Source of the DNA: Neotamlana sedimentorum
Lineage (GTDB): Bacteria; Bacteroidota; Bacteroidia; Flavobacteriales; Flavobacteriaceae
Length of the DNA: 64,000 bases
NCBI RefSeq assembly: GCF_000943565.1
Contig: NZ_JTDW01000005.1
Location: 248,001 to 312,000 of the forward strand
Reading direction: 5' to 3'
Shown: piece after piece, positions 1 through 7,817 of the stretch
How positions within the stretch are numbered: position 1 is the first letter of the stretch
How the letters are laid out: each line of letters starts with the position of its first letter
Position numbers and translations under genes: made by a program
The notes under the pieces: model-generated
Told to the model about the DNA's origin: nothing
The model's input: the letters and a program-made list of their open reading frames with translations, nothing else
The model's database searches: none

Positions 1-87
1 GACTTCACAAGTTTTGCCATTTATACCATTACAAGTTTTGCTCTTGGCTTTTTAGCAGTATTTTTAGGCATGTTCTTAGCAAAATAA
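1..87 (+). CDS. C-terminal end of a membrane protein (partial)
   Basis: The window opens inside a gene on the + strand. Frame 1 reads 28 codons to a TAA at 85-87. The visible tail is strongly hydrophobic (FAIYTITSFALGFLAVFLG) and ends in Ala-Lys, which fits a last transmembrane helix with a short cytoplasmic end. Nothing more can be said about its family. The 136 bases that follow are AT-rich and hold no gene; they carry the promoter region of the sigma factor gene. Confidence 0.55.
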   Translation, partial: DFTSFAIYTITSFALGFLAVFLGMFLAK

Positions 88-223
88 GGCTTTCTTAAAT
101 AACACATAAACAACTAAAAACATAATATTTACAAACTAAACTAATCAAATTAAAAAATTATCTTTCAAAAAAAATGTAACACATTTGTAATTTCTACTAC
201 ATATAAGTAACTAAACCATCAAT

Positions 224-718
224 TTGAAAACCGAACTCGAACATAGTTTTGTAGAATTACTTGAAAAACATCAAAATATAGTGCATAAAGTTTGCAGACT
301 TTATACTAATAATTACGACGCACATAATGATTTGTTTCAAGAAATCACCATACAACTCTGGAAGGCCTATCCTAAATTTCGTGGCGACGCAAAATTTAGT
401 ACCTGGATGTACCGTGTTGGGTTAAATACCGCAATTACACTTTATAGAAAATCGAAAAGACAAATTTCTACCCAAGCATACGAAGGCGTAGAATTTAAAA
501 TAAAAGCAGAAGATTATGATGATACCGAAGAACAACAATTGAAAACGCTATACAAAGCCGTACACAAACTAAACGACATTGAAAAAGCGCTCGTATTCTT
601 GTATTTAGAGGACAAAGATTACAAAGAAATAAGCCAAACTTTAGGAATTAGCGAAGTGAATGCCAGAGTGAAAATGAACCGAATAAAAACCAAGCTAAAA
701 GCTATTTTAAATCCGTAA
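224..718 (+). CDS. ECF-type RNA polymerase sigma-70 factor
   Basis: This 164-residue protein has the two-domain layout of extracytoplasmic-function sigma factors. Region 2 lies at about residues 10-79 and includes the core- and -10-binding helices with FRGDAKFSTWMYRVGLNTA. Region 4 lies at about 107-160, with the helix-turn-helix in DYKEISQTLGISEVNARVK. The start is a TTG: no ATG occurs before residue 62, and starting there would delete most of region 2. The next gene starts 4 bases after the stop and encodes a four-helix membrane protein, so the two are probably one transcript. The partner may act as the sigma factor's membrane regulator, but it has no recognisable anti-sigma domain. What stimulus it answers to cannot be read from the sequence. 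Confidence 0.9.
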   Translation: MKTELEHSFVELLEKHQNIVHKVCRLYTNNYDAHNDLFQEITIQLWKAYPKFRGDAKFSTWMYRVGLNTAITLYRKSKRQISTQAYEGVEFKIKAEDYDDTEEQQLKTLYKAVHKLNDIEKALVFLYLEDKDYKEISQTLGISEVNARVKMNRIKTKLKAILNP

Positions 719-722
719 AACT

Positions 723-1358
723 ATGGATGAATTAGATCTATTAAAGAAAAGTTGGAATAAACCACAACAAGACCATAAAAAGCTATCGGTAAACGATATT
801 TACCCCATGCTGCATAAAAAATCGTCTTCTATTGTTAAGACCTTGTTTTACATAAGCATTGCCGAATTCGTTTTTTGGCTATTAATTAATGCCATACCTA
901 TTTTTTATAATGATGAGCATAAACAAAAACTAGAAGCACTGTACCAAAACGATACTTTGCTTACCGCAATAACCTTTTTAACCTATGCTATCATATTGGT
1001 TTTCATTTATTTGCTATACAAATCCTACCAATCTATTTCGGTTACCGATTCGGCAAAAAAACTTATGGAAAACATTTTAAAAACACGTAAAATCATAAAG
1101 TATTACGTGCTTTATAACCTAATTATGGCAGCCGTTTCGCTAGCTATTGGGTTTTACTATGTGCTTCATAACGACGTAAATTTAACCGACAAAATGGCCC
1201 ACATAAACAATTGGCAACTGATTGCTTTATATGCCGGCATTGGGATTGTAATAATTTTATTTGTAGGTGTAATTTGGCTGTTTTATAGACTTATTTACGG
1301 CTTGCTACTAAAACGTTTAAACCAAAATTACAATGAATTAAAGCAGTTAGACAATTAA
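723..1358 (+). CDS. Four-helix membrane protein downstream of ECF sigma factor
   Basis: A 211-residue protein with a hydrophilic N-terminus of about 38 residues (MDELDLLKKSWNK) and four hydrophobic segments near residues 40-62, 78-98, 126-148 and 164-195. Only 4 bases separate it from the sigma factor stop, so co-transcription is very likely. The arrangement of a cytoplasmic N-terminal tail followed by membrane helices would suit a protein that tethers or regulates the sigma factor. That is inference from context: no zinc-binding anti-sigma motif is visible. Genes of this type with the same opening sequence are common next to ECF sigma genes in flavobacteria as far as I recall, usually annotated as hypothetical. 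Confidence 0.75.
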   Translation: MDELDLLKKSWNKPQQDHKKLSVNDIYPMLHKKSSSIVKTLFYISIAEFVFWLLINAIPIFYNDEHKQKLEALYQNDTLLTAITFLTYAIILVFIYLLYKSYQSISVTDSAKKLMENILKTRKIIKYYVLYNLIMAAVSLAIGFYYVLHNDVNLTDKMAHINNWQLIALYAGIGIVIILFVGVIWLFYRLIYGLLLKRLNQNYNELKQLDN

Positions 1359-1365
1359 TTATTTT

Positions 1366-1514
1366 GGGCGTTCGGGCGGGCTTTACGTTGCAATCTTTTT
1401 GCGAAGCTATTCTGTGTTTTCAAAATGTTTTCAATTTAAAAACACTAATATTTTGTTTTCACAATTACGTTTCAAACCTTGGCAAAAAGGATTTTCACTG
1501 CAATCCCTAACGCA
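1366..1514 (+). repeat. Dispersed flavobacterial intergenic repeat, copy 1
   Basis: Begins with GGGCGTTCGGGCGGGCTTTA and ends with a segment containing CACTGCAATCCCTAACGC. The same two ends occur at 8709-8810 (opposite strand) and 39950-40057. The middle of this copy is longer and AT-rich. Its right end runs into the last codons of the pseudouridine synthase gene and supplies that gene's stop codon (1507-1509). Confidence 0.7.
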
Positions 1515-2085
1515 ATAGTTTGCTAACCTCAATAACATCACCAGGTTGCATACTATCAATTAAAACATCACCAATACGCACACGAGCTAAACGCAGCGTA
1601 GGAAACCCCACAGCCGAGGTCATTTTACGAACCTGCCTAAACTTGCCTTCGTTTAACGTTACCGAAATCCAACTTGTTGGCCCATGCCTATCATCACGTA
1701 TTTTTTGCGTAGTTTCAGGAAGTTCTGGTAAAGCACCTAACTTAAATACTTTACAAGGTTTGGTTTTATACTTTTTACCGTTAAAACCAATTTCAACGCC
1801 TTGCTTTAATTGTTCTATGGCTTCAGGAGTTATATCGCCATTTACTTGAGCGTAATATTCCTTTTCTACTTTTTGGCTGTTTATAAAATCGCTTGTTTGT
1901 CCGTTTGTAGTTAAAAACAATAAACCTTCCGATTTTTCATCTAAACGCCCAATAGCCATTGTCCCTTCAGGAAAATCATGTAATTCACCTAAAAAATGCT
2001 TTTTTTGTTGCTTGGAGTCGTTGCTTTTAAACTGACTTAAAAAACGGTACGGTTTATAAATAATAAAATGCCTATGCTTACACAT
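1507..2085 (-). CDS. RluE/RsuA-family rRNA pseudouridine synthase
   Basis: A 192-residue pseudouridine synthase that isomerises a uridine in rRNA. The catalytic motif GRLDEKSEGLLFLTT is present, with the nucleophilic Asp at about residue 49, and the C-terminal half has the family's EGKFRQVRKM and RLARVRIGDV motifs. It lacks the S4 RNA-binding domain, like RluE. I chose the ATG at 2085 (MCKHRHFIIYKPYRFLSQFK), which overlaps the topoisomerase gene by 8 bases. The longer frame up to 2157 would place 24 extra residues over the end of topB and is less likely. The stop codon lies inside a dispersed repeat. Position specificity (23S versus 16S) cannot be settled by eye, but the length and motif set favour RluE. 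Confidence 0.85.
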   Translation of the reverse strand: MCKHRHFIIYKPYRFLSQFKSNDSKQQKKHFLGELHDFPEGTMAIGRLDEKSEGLLFLTTNGQTSDFINSQKVEKEYYAQVNGDITPEAIEQLKQGVEIGFNGKKYKTKPCKVFKLGALPELPETTQKIRDDRHGPTSWISVTLNEGKFRQVRKMTSAVGFPTLRLARVRIGDVLIDSMQPGDVIEVSKLLR

Positions 2086-4366
2086 AAGCTTCACCCAAAA
2101 TTTTATAAACCAACTCCTTGGTTGGTTTTTGGCCACTAATTTTAGCTTTAACCACATCGAAAGTTACTTTAAAATCGCAACCCGATTTGTAAGCCGAACA
2201 GCCATAAGCCGTTTTTCCCTTTATTATACTTCCCGTTTTACACTTTGGACATATATTAGTATTCGTAGCTTCAGTTTGTTTGGGTTCTAATTTTAAGTTA
2301 AAATTATCATCAAAACGCAATAAGCCTTCAACGGTTCCGGTTTCTGTTTTAAACCCTTTTAAATTTACCGTGCTTCCTTTTTGTAACAATCTAATAAATT
2401 GCTTTTCCGATATTTTTTTATCGTAAATCTTAAAAGGCATTTTAAAATTACAACCCGATTTGTACTGCGTGCACCCGTAAGCCGAATTCCCTTTTAGCAG
2501 CGTTCCTTTTTTACATTTCGGGCAAGTTTCAGATGTAATTCCTGCCTTTTTAACTTTGGCTTCTTTTGCCTTGCAGTTTTTAATTACATTCGCTTGCGAT
2601 ATATTGGCGCGCTTAGTTTCGGTTCGTACTTCGTAAACCAAAGCATCAACCATGCGCTTCATATTTTTAATAAAAGCAGCAGCGCTATATTCACCTTTTT
2701 CAATATCTTTTAATTGCTTTTCCCATTGTCCCGTAAGTTCGGCCGATTTCAACAATTCATTTTGAATAGTATTTATTAAAGCAATACCAGTTACAGTTGG
2801 CAAAACTTGCTTTTTATTACGTTTAATGTACTGGCGCTTAAACAAAGTTTCAATAATATTTGCCCGTGTTGACGGACGACCAATACCGTTTTCCTTCATT
2901 AAATCACGCAGTTCATCATCATCAACCTGTTTACCTGCTGTTTCCATAGCTCTTAAAAGCGTAGCTTCTGTAAACTGGTTTGGTGGTTTGGTTTCTTTCT
3001 CTAAAAACGAAGGTTCGTGTGGGCCTTTTTCGCCTTTAGAAAATGATGGCAAGGTTTTATCATTTGCCACACTGAGCGCAGACGAAGTGTCGAAAACTAA
3101 ACGCCAACCTTTGTCTAAAATTACTTTTCCTGTAGTTTTAAACAACACCTGTGCCGCATTACCAATAACGGTTGTATTTGCCACGGTACAATCATCGTAA
3201 AAAACGGCTATAAAACGTTTTACAATAATATCGTATACTTGCTGCTGAGCAGGGTTTAACTGTGTTTGTACTCCTGTTGGAATAATAGCGTGATGATCGG
3301 TTACTTTTTTATCGTTAAAAACCTTACTCGATTTTTTTATTTTTTTACCTAAAAGCGGTTCCGTTAAACTCGCATAATTAGTTAAATTTTTAAGTATTGC
3401 AGGTACTTTTGGGTAAATATCGTTAGGTAAAAACGTTGTATCTACTCTTGGGTAGGTTACCACTTTACGCTCGTATAATAACTGTACAATTTTTAAGGTC
3501 TCATCGGCCGAAAGCCCAAACTTTGTATTACAATACACTTGTAAACCTGTTAAATCGAAAAGTTTAGGCGCGTATTCCTTTCCTTTTTTCTTAGTGATGG
3601 ATTCTATTGTAAAATCGCTTTCTTTAACTTTAGCAGCAAGTGCTTCACCTTCTTCCTTTTTTGTAAAGCGTCCCTCTTCGTAGCTAAACAGCGTTTCACG
3701 ATAAGTGGTTTGTAATTCCCAATAGGGTTGTGGTTTAAAATTTTCAATTTCTTTAAACCTGTTTACAACCATAGCCAGGGTTGGTGTTTGTACTCGGCCA
3801 ACCGATAGTACCTGTTTATACCCTCCATGCTTTACCGTGTACAATCTAGTCGCATTCATGCCTAATAACCAATCGCCAATGGCTCTAGAAAAGCCTGCAT
3901 AGTACAAGTTATCGTAATAGGCTGCGGGTTTTAATTTATTAAAGCCTTCTTTTATGGCTTCAGTGGTTAATGAAGAAATCCATAAACGTTGTACTTCCCC
4001 TTTATAATTTGCTTCATTTAAAACCCAACGTTGTATAAGTTCTCCTTCTTGACCCGCATCACCGCAATTTATAACCACGTCGGCTTTATCAAATAAGGAT
4101 TTTACTATTTTAAATTGTTTTTGTATCCCTGAATTTGAAACCACTTTGGTTTCGAACTTTTCGGGCAACATGGGTAAGTTATTTAAATCCCAACTTTTCC
4201 AGTAAGGTTTATAATCATTTGGCTCTTTAAGTGTGCATAAGTGTCCAAAAGTATAAGTAACCGCATAACCATTACCCTCGAAATACCCATCGCGTTTGGT
4301 ATTTGCTCCCAAAACCGATGCTATTTCGCGCGCTACACTTGGCTTTTCTGCTATGCAAACTTTCAC
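2078..4366 (-). CDS. topB: DNA topoisomerase III (type IA)
   Basis: This 762-residue enzyme relaxes or decatenates DNA by cutting one strand through a tyrosyl-DNA bond. The N-terminal TOPRIM domain shows CIAEKPSVAREIA (residues 4-16) and the acidic GDAGQEGELIQRW (102-114). SVGRVQTPTLAMVV lies at 188-201, and the active-site tyrosine is Tyr305 in VVTYPRVDTTF. Two zinc ribbons close the protein, each with paired cysteines (CPKCKKGTLLKGNSAYGC and CPKCKTGSIIKGKTAYGC). Residues 425-435 (FDTSSALSVAN) are encoded by a stretch that matches a dispersed intergenic repeat, so this loop is probably an in-frame repeat insertion. The 3' end overlaps the pseudouridine synthase start by 8 bases, suggesting translational coupling. 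Confidence 0.95.
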   Translation of the reverse strand: MKVCIAEKPSVAREIASVLGANTKRDGYFEGNGYAVTYTFGHLCTLKEPNDYKPYWKSWDLNNLPMLPEKFETKVVSNSGIQKQFKIVKSLFDKADVVINCGDAGQEGELIQRWVLNEANYKGEVQRLWISSLTTEAIKEGFNKLKPAAYYDNLYYAGFSRAIGDWLLGMNATRLYTVKHGGYKQVLSVGRVQTPTLAMVVNRFKEIENFKPQPYWELQTTYRETLFSYEEGRFTKKEEGEALAAKVKESDFTIESITKKKGKEYAPKLFDLTGLQVYCNTKFGLSADETLKIVQLLYERKVVTYPRVDTTFLPNDIYPKVPAILKNLTNYASLTEPLLGKKIKKSSKVFNDKKVTDHHAIIPTGVQTQLNPAQQQVYDIIVKRFIAVFYDDCTVANTTVIGNAAQVLFKTTGKVILDKGWRLVFDTSSALSVANDKTLPSFSKGEKGPHEPSFLEKETKPPNQFTEATLLRAMETAGKQVDDDELRDLMKENGIGRPSTRANIIETLFKRQYIKRNKKQVLPTVTGIALINTIQNELLKSAELTGQWEKQLKDIEKGEYSAAAFIKNMKRMVDALVYEVRTETKRANISQANVIKNCKAKEAKVKKAGITSETCPKCKKGTLLKGNSAYGCTQYKSGCNFKMPFKIYDKKISEKQFIRLLQKGSTVNLKGFKTETGTVEGLLRFDDNFNLKLEPKQTEATNTNICPKCKTGSIIKGKTAYGCSAYKSGCDFKVTFDVVKAKISGQKPTKELVYKILGEAYV
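3062..3096 (-). repeat. Short inverted repeat embedded in topB coding sequence
   Basis: On the + strand the core reads CACTGAGCGCAGACGAAGTG. The intergenic copy at 58613-58640, read on its - strand, contains CACTGAGCACAGTCGAAGTG. Two differences in 20 bases indicate a common origin. Inside topB it is read in frame as FDTSSALSVAN without disturbing the reading frame. Confidence 0.55.
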
Positions 4367-4440
4367 TTAAAACAATATTAAATTAGCGTTGCAAAATAGA
4401 AATTTTTCTAAGTTTTAAAAAACAGAATTATTAGTAGTTA

Positions 4441-5634
4441 TTAACCAAATTTTCTAAAAAAACACCAACTCGATTTATGCCACAATGCTTCAAAAGGCCC
4501 TCTCAAATGTTTTGTTAACCAATACTTTGAAAAAATTGACAACAGCACCGTTAATAAAACACTTATTATAATAGCTTCTACTGCCCCAACAAATTTATAC
4601 AACCCTAAACCGTAACCATAATAAATAAATGATCCAATTACAGATTGCAAAATATAATTTGTTAAGCTCATTCTTCCTAAAAATGAAAACTGGTTAAAAA
4701 GCTTAAATCCCAACCGAATTTTAAACAATAAAACAAAAGCTGAAACAATTACAAAAGCTATTGATGTATTGATTACAGTTAATAAAATAAACTTTATAAA
4801 CTTTTGAATATTATCACTACCAAAAGATGCAAAATCATATTTATATAAAACAAATAAAATAACAGACAAAATAATTGAAGTTTTTAATAATCTTTTCCAA
4901 AACAGAATAGTTTTTGCATTATTTAAAGCAAATAACCATTTTCTACCTGCATATAGTCCCATTAAAAACATAGCGAGTATGGCAGATAACCGACCTACAT
5001 TAAAGTTTAATTTAAAGTTAGATAGTTTCCCGTAAAACAAATTATTATTTATAACATCCAGTACCGAACCATCTTTTAGTATATTATTTACTCCATTTCC
5101 GTTATTTGTAAATACAAAGACATCTTTAACATAATCCATAGGAATGACCATGGATTTTATTAATTTAAGAATTTCAATAGGATGAAAAATTAAAACCACA
5201 GCAATACATAAAATCCATTTATTTTTTAATTGACTTAAAGGGATTAAAAATATTCCAACAAAAGAAAATATGGTTAAAATGTCTCCATAATAAAACATGG
5301 AATTAAAAAGTCCAAAACAGAATAATAAAAAAAAACGCCACAAGAAAAATTTGGTAGCATTAATCCCTTTTTGTTCTAGATTTCTTTTTTGAATAAAAAA
5401 CGTTAGTCCGAATAACAAAGAAAAAATCTGAAATGCCTTACTACCAAAGAGAACAAAAATGGATCGAAACAGAAAATTATTTAAATCATTTAACCATGCA
5501 CAACTACTTTGGTAATTAAATTGAATTCCAAAATATTGTATATTATGAATTAAAAAAATTAAAAATAGGGCAAAACCTCTTAACGCATCGACAACTTGCA
5601 ACCTAGTGTTATCATGCCTTAAGTTATTTACCAT
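4441..5634 (-). CDS. DUF418-family polytopic membrane protein
   Basis: A 397-residue integral membrane protein with about ten hydrophobic segments. The opening RLQVVDALRGFALFLIFLIH and the C-terminal RGPFEALWHK are hallmarks of the DUF418 family, whose biochemical role is not established. The N-terminal 'DALRGFA' resembles the start of acyltransferase-3 proteins, with which DUF418 proteins are often compared. The start at 5634 overlaps the 3' end of the PlsC-like gene by 7 bases, so the pair is probably co-transcribed and may act together on membrane lipids. That functional link is inference only. Confidence 0.8.
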   Translation of the reverse strand: MVNNLRHDNTRLQVVDALRGFALFLIFLIHNIQYFGIQFNYQSSCAWLNDLNNFLFRSIFVLFGSKAFQIFSLLFGLTFFIQKRNLEQKGINATKFFLWRFFLLFCFGLFNSMFYYGDILTIFSFVGIFLIPLSQLKNKWILCIAVVLIFHPIEILKLIKSMVIPMDYVKDVFVFTNNGNGVNNILKDGSVLDVINNNLFYGKLSNFKLNFNVGRLSAILAMFLMGLYAGRKWLFALNNAKTILFWKRLLKTSIILSVILFVLYKYDFASFGSDNIQKFIKFILLTVINTSIAFVIVSAFVLLFKIRLGFKLFNQFSFLGRMSLTNYILQSVIGSFIYYGYGLGLYKFVGAVEAIIISVLLTVLLSIFSKYWLTKHLRGPFEALWHKSSWCFFRKFG

Positions 5635-6425
5635 TCACGCAGTTTGTTTAATCTTTCTTGCTCTTCAAGTTCCTTTTGGGGAATAACTTTCAAAAAGGAT
5701 GAATGTTGTTCTATAGCAAATTCAATTTTTTTCACAATTTCTTCATTGCTTTCGTTGTCGTAATCAATATCCAAGGGAGCTTTAATTTCCATAGTTTGAA
5801 GAATATTTTTCTTTTTTATTCTAAGTCCTTTTTTATCGAAAGAACGACGAAATCCATCAATAACAATAGGCACTACAACAGGTTTGTACTTTTTTATAAT
5901 ATGCGCAGTTCCTTTTCGAATAGGTTTAAACGGAGTGGTTGTACCTTGAGGAAATGTAATTACCCAACCATCGTCGAGGGCTTTACCAATATTAGAAATA
6001 TCGCTCATTTTTACTTGACGCTTCACTTCTTGTCCAGCAGCTCGCCAAGTACGCTCAATTGGAACTGCTCCGGCATAGGCCAAAACCTTTGGTAATAAAC
6101 CAGCTCTCATGGTTTCTTTTGCAGCTATGTAATAAATATTTAATTTAGGATTCCATAAATAGCCCACATTTTTTATTGAGTCATCGCGACCGCTTAAACT
6201 TGCATTAAAAACATGAAACATGGCAACAACATCGGCAAAATAAGTTTGGTGATTCGATATAAAAAGAACATTTTTATCGGGTAAGTCCTTAATTATTTCA
6301 GAGCCTTCTATTTGTAATTCGTTAAAGCCTCGAAAACGTCTATGGGAAATTGCTCCCAAAATACGAATAAGCCACTTTTTTAAAAATAATATATGCCCAA
6401 ATGGATTTTTTTTAAACAATCCCAT
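5628..6425 (-). CDS. PlsC-like 1-acyl-glycerol-3-phosphate acyltransferase homologue
   Basis: A 265-residue member of the PlsC superfamily, which transfers acyl chains to lysophospholipid-type acceptors at the membrane. The acyl-donor motif is NHQTYFAD (His59, Asp65), and GAVPIERT (119-126) corresponds to the glycerol-phosphate-binding motif. FPQGTTTP (158-165) stands where FPEGTRS is usual, so the motif glutamate is Gln. The His-Asp spacing is five residues rather than the canonical four. The family is clear but the substrate may not be classical. The start was set at the ATG at 6425 (MGLFKKNPFG); an upstream in-frame ATG at 6440 adds only five residues. The gene overlaps the DUF418 gene by 7 bases. 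Confidence 0.8.
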   Translation of the reverse strand: MGLFKKNPFGHILFLKKWLIRILGAISHRRFRGFNELQIEGSEIIKDLPDKNVLFISNHQTYFADVVAMFHVFNASLSGRDDSIKNVGYLWNPKLNIYYIAAKETMRAGLLPKVLAYAGAVPIERTWRAAGQEVKRQVKMSDISNIGKALDDGWVITFPQGTTTPFKPIRKGTAHIIKKYKPVVVPIVIDGFRRSFDKKGLRIKKKNILQTMEIKAPLDIDYDNESNEEIVKKIEFAIEQHSSFLKVIPQKELEEQERLNKLREW

Positions 6426-6476
6426 ACAATCTCCCTTCAATTAATTTAGCAGTACAAATGTAATAAAACAAACCTA

Positions 6477-7118
6477 TTACAGGCAGCCTTTAATTAAGTC
6501 TTTAATTTCGCTAAGCATCATTGCGGTTGCTCCCCAAACGATGTGCTGGTTTAAATAAAAAGCCGGAACCTCAACCAATTTACTATATGATGTTTTTAAA
6601 GATTTACTTATCAATAGTTTATCGTTTAACAAATCTTCTAAGTTAATTTCTAATATGGTTTCTACCTCGGCTTCTTCTTTTATAAATTTAGGCATTTTTT
6701 TTACAAAACCTAAATAAGGATAAACATAAAAATTGCTTGGTGGTATATAAACTTGCGATAATTTTTTTACAACGGTAATGTTTTTTTTTGGTATACCTAC
6801 TTCTTCACAGGTTTCTCGTAAAGCGGTTTCTTCAAGAGTTTTATCTTGAGGTTCCAACTTACCTCCAGGAAATGAAACTTGTGCCGAATGAACTCCTTTG
6901 TACGATTTACGTAATGTTAAAACAAATTTAGTTTCATGTTTTAAATCTGGATAAAACAAGGCTAAAACACCAGCTTTTTTGGCAGTTTTAATAGCTTTTT
7001 GTTGTTTTTTAAGCAATTCCTGCCGAAAAGGAGGCACCATTTTAAAATGCGATGTTTCGGCTGGTAAGTCTTTATTTTTTATTTTTGAAAGCAATATTAA
7101 AAAATCATCAAAATTCAT
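6477..7118 (-). CDS. Nudix hydrolase, CoA pyrophosphatase type
   Basis: A 213-residue Nudix protein. The segment KGVHSAQVSFPGGKLEPQD followed by ALRETCEEVGI (through residue 109) is the combined CoA-specific UPF0035 motif and Nudix box found in coenzyme A pyrophosphatases, which cleave CoA to 3',5'-ADP and 4'-phosphopantetheine. The metal-binding REXXEE glutamates are intact. The start codon (7116-7118) is only 2 bases from the start codon of the divergent cyclophilin gene (7121), so each promoter must lie inside the other gene or the leaders overlap. The exact substrate is inferred from the motif. Confidence 0.88.
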   Translation of the reverse strand: MNFDDFLILLSKIKNKDLPAETSHFKMVPPFRQELLKKQQKAIKTAKKAGVLALFYPDLKHETKFVLTLRKSYKGVHSAQVSFPGGKLEPQDKTLEETALRETCEEVGIPKKNITVVKKLSQVYIPPSNFYVYPYLGFVKKMPKFIKEEAEVETILEINLEDLLNDKLLISKSLKTSYSKLVEVPAFYLNQHIVWGATAMMLSEIKDLIKGCL

Positions 7119-7120
7119 TT

Positions 7121-7813
7121 ATGCGTTTTATCTATTTGTTGTTTGCCTGTTTTATTTTTTTGAATTGTGAAGATAAAAAAACTAAGAAGAAAATAACTTC
7201 TGAAAGTGATACATCGGAAACCACTAAAAAAGACTCTAGCAAATCAGCTAAAACGGGTTACAAAAAACTCACCACCAAAAACGCCATGTACTTTTTTCAG
7301 GATTACGACAAAAAACACAAAGAGAACAAAGTGCGTATTTACACCGATTTTGGCAATATTGACATTTTACTTTATGATGAAACCAAATACCACCGCTCGA
7401 ATTTTATTTTTTTAACTAAACAAAACTACTTTAACGATACGCAGTTTTATAGGGTAATCGACAATTTTGTAATTCAAGGTGGAAACAGCGACGATACCAA
7501 AACACGTGATAAACGTAATAAAATTGGCGTTTATTTATTACCACCAGATACAAAGCGTGGTTTTAAACACAACCGCGGTGCTATATCAATGCCAAGTAGC
7601 GAAATTGAAGATCCTTATAAATTGGCTTCGCCTTACGAGTTTTTTATAGTTACTCAAAAAGGTGGTGCGCACTTTTTAGACGGCGATTATACCGTTTTTG
7701 GTCACGTTACTAGCGGCATGGAGGTTGCTGATAAAATTTCGAGAGTAGAAACAGATGAAGCCGATTGGCCTAATAAAAACGTTTATATTAGAAAGGTTGA
7801 AATTATTGAATAA
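7121..7813 (+). CDS. Cyclophilin-type peptidyl-prolyl isomerase lipoprotein
   Basis: A 230-residue lipoprotein that catalyses prolyl cis-trans isomerisation in the periplasm or outer envelope. It opens MRFIYLLFACFIFLNCEDKK, a signal peptide with a lipobox ending at Cys16, followed by a Lys/Ser-rich linker to about residue 50. The cyclophilin fold covers about residues 70-229: FYRVIDNFVIQGG, RGAISMPSS, FFIVTQKGGAHFLDGDYTVF and FGHVTSGMEVADKI. I chose the ATG at 7121 because it creates the signal peptide; the longer frame from 7052 would run through the divergent Nudix gene. The canonical Phe-Met-Ala-Arg positions are only partly kept, so catalytic strength is uncertain. Confidence 0.88.
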   Translation: MRFIYLLFACFIFLNCEDKKTKKKITSESDTSETTKKDSSKSAKTGYKKLTTKNAMYFFQDYDKKHKENKVRIYTDFGNIDILLYDETKYHRSNFIFLTKQNYFNDTQFYRVIDNFVIQGGNSDDTKTRDKRNKIGVYLLPPDTKRGFKHNRGAISMPSSEIEDPYKLASPYEFFIVTQKGGAHFLDGDYTVFGHVTSGMEVADKISRVETDEADWPNKNVYIRKVEIIE

Positions 7814-7817
7814 CTTA

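Noticed and set aside
7052-7120. Longer cyclophilin start giving 23 extra residues
   Set aside because: It would run through the start of the divergent Nudix gene and hide the clear lipoprotein signal that begins at 7121.
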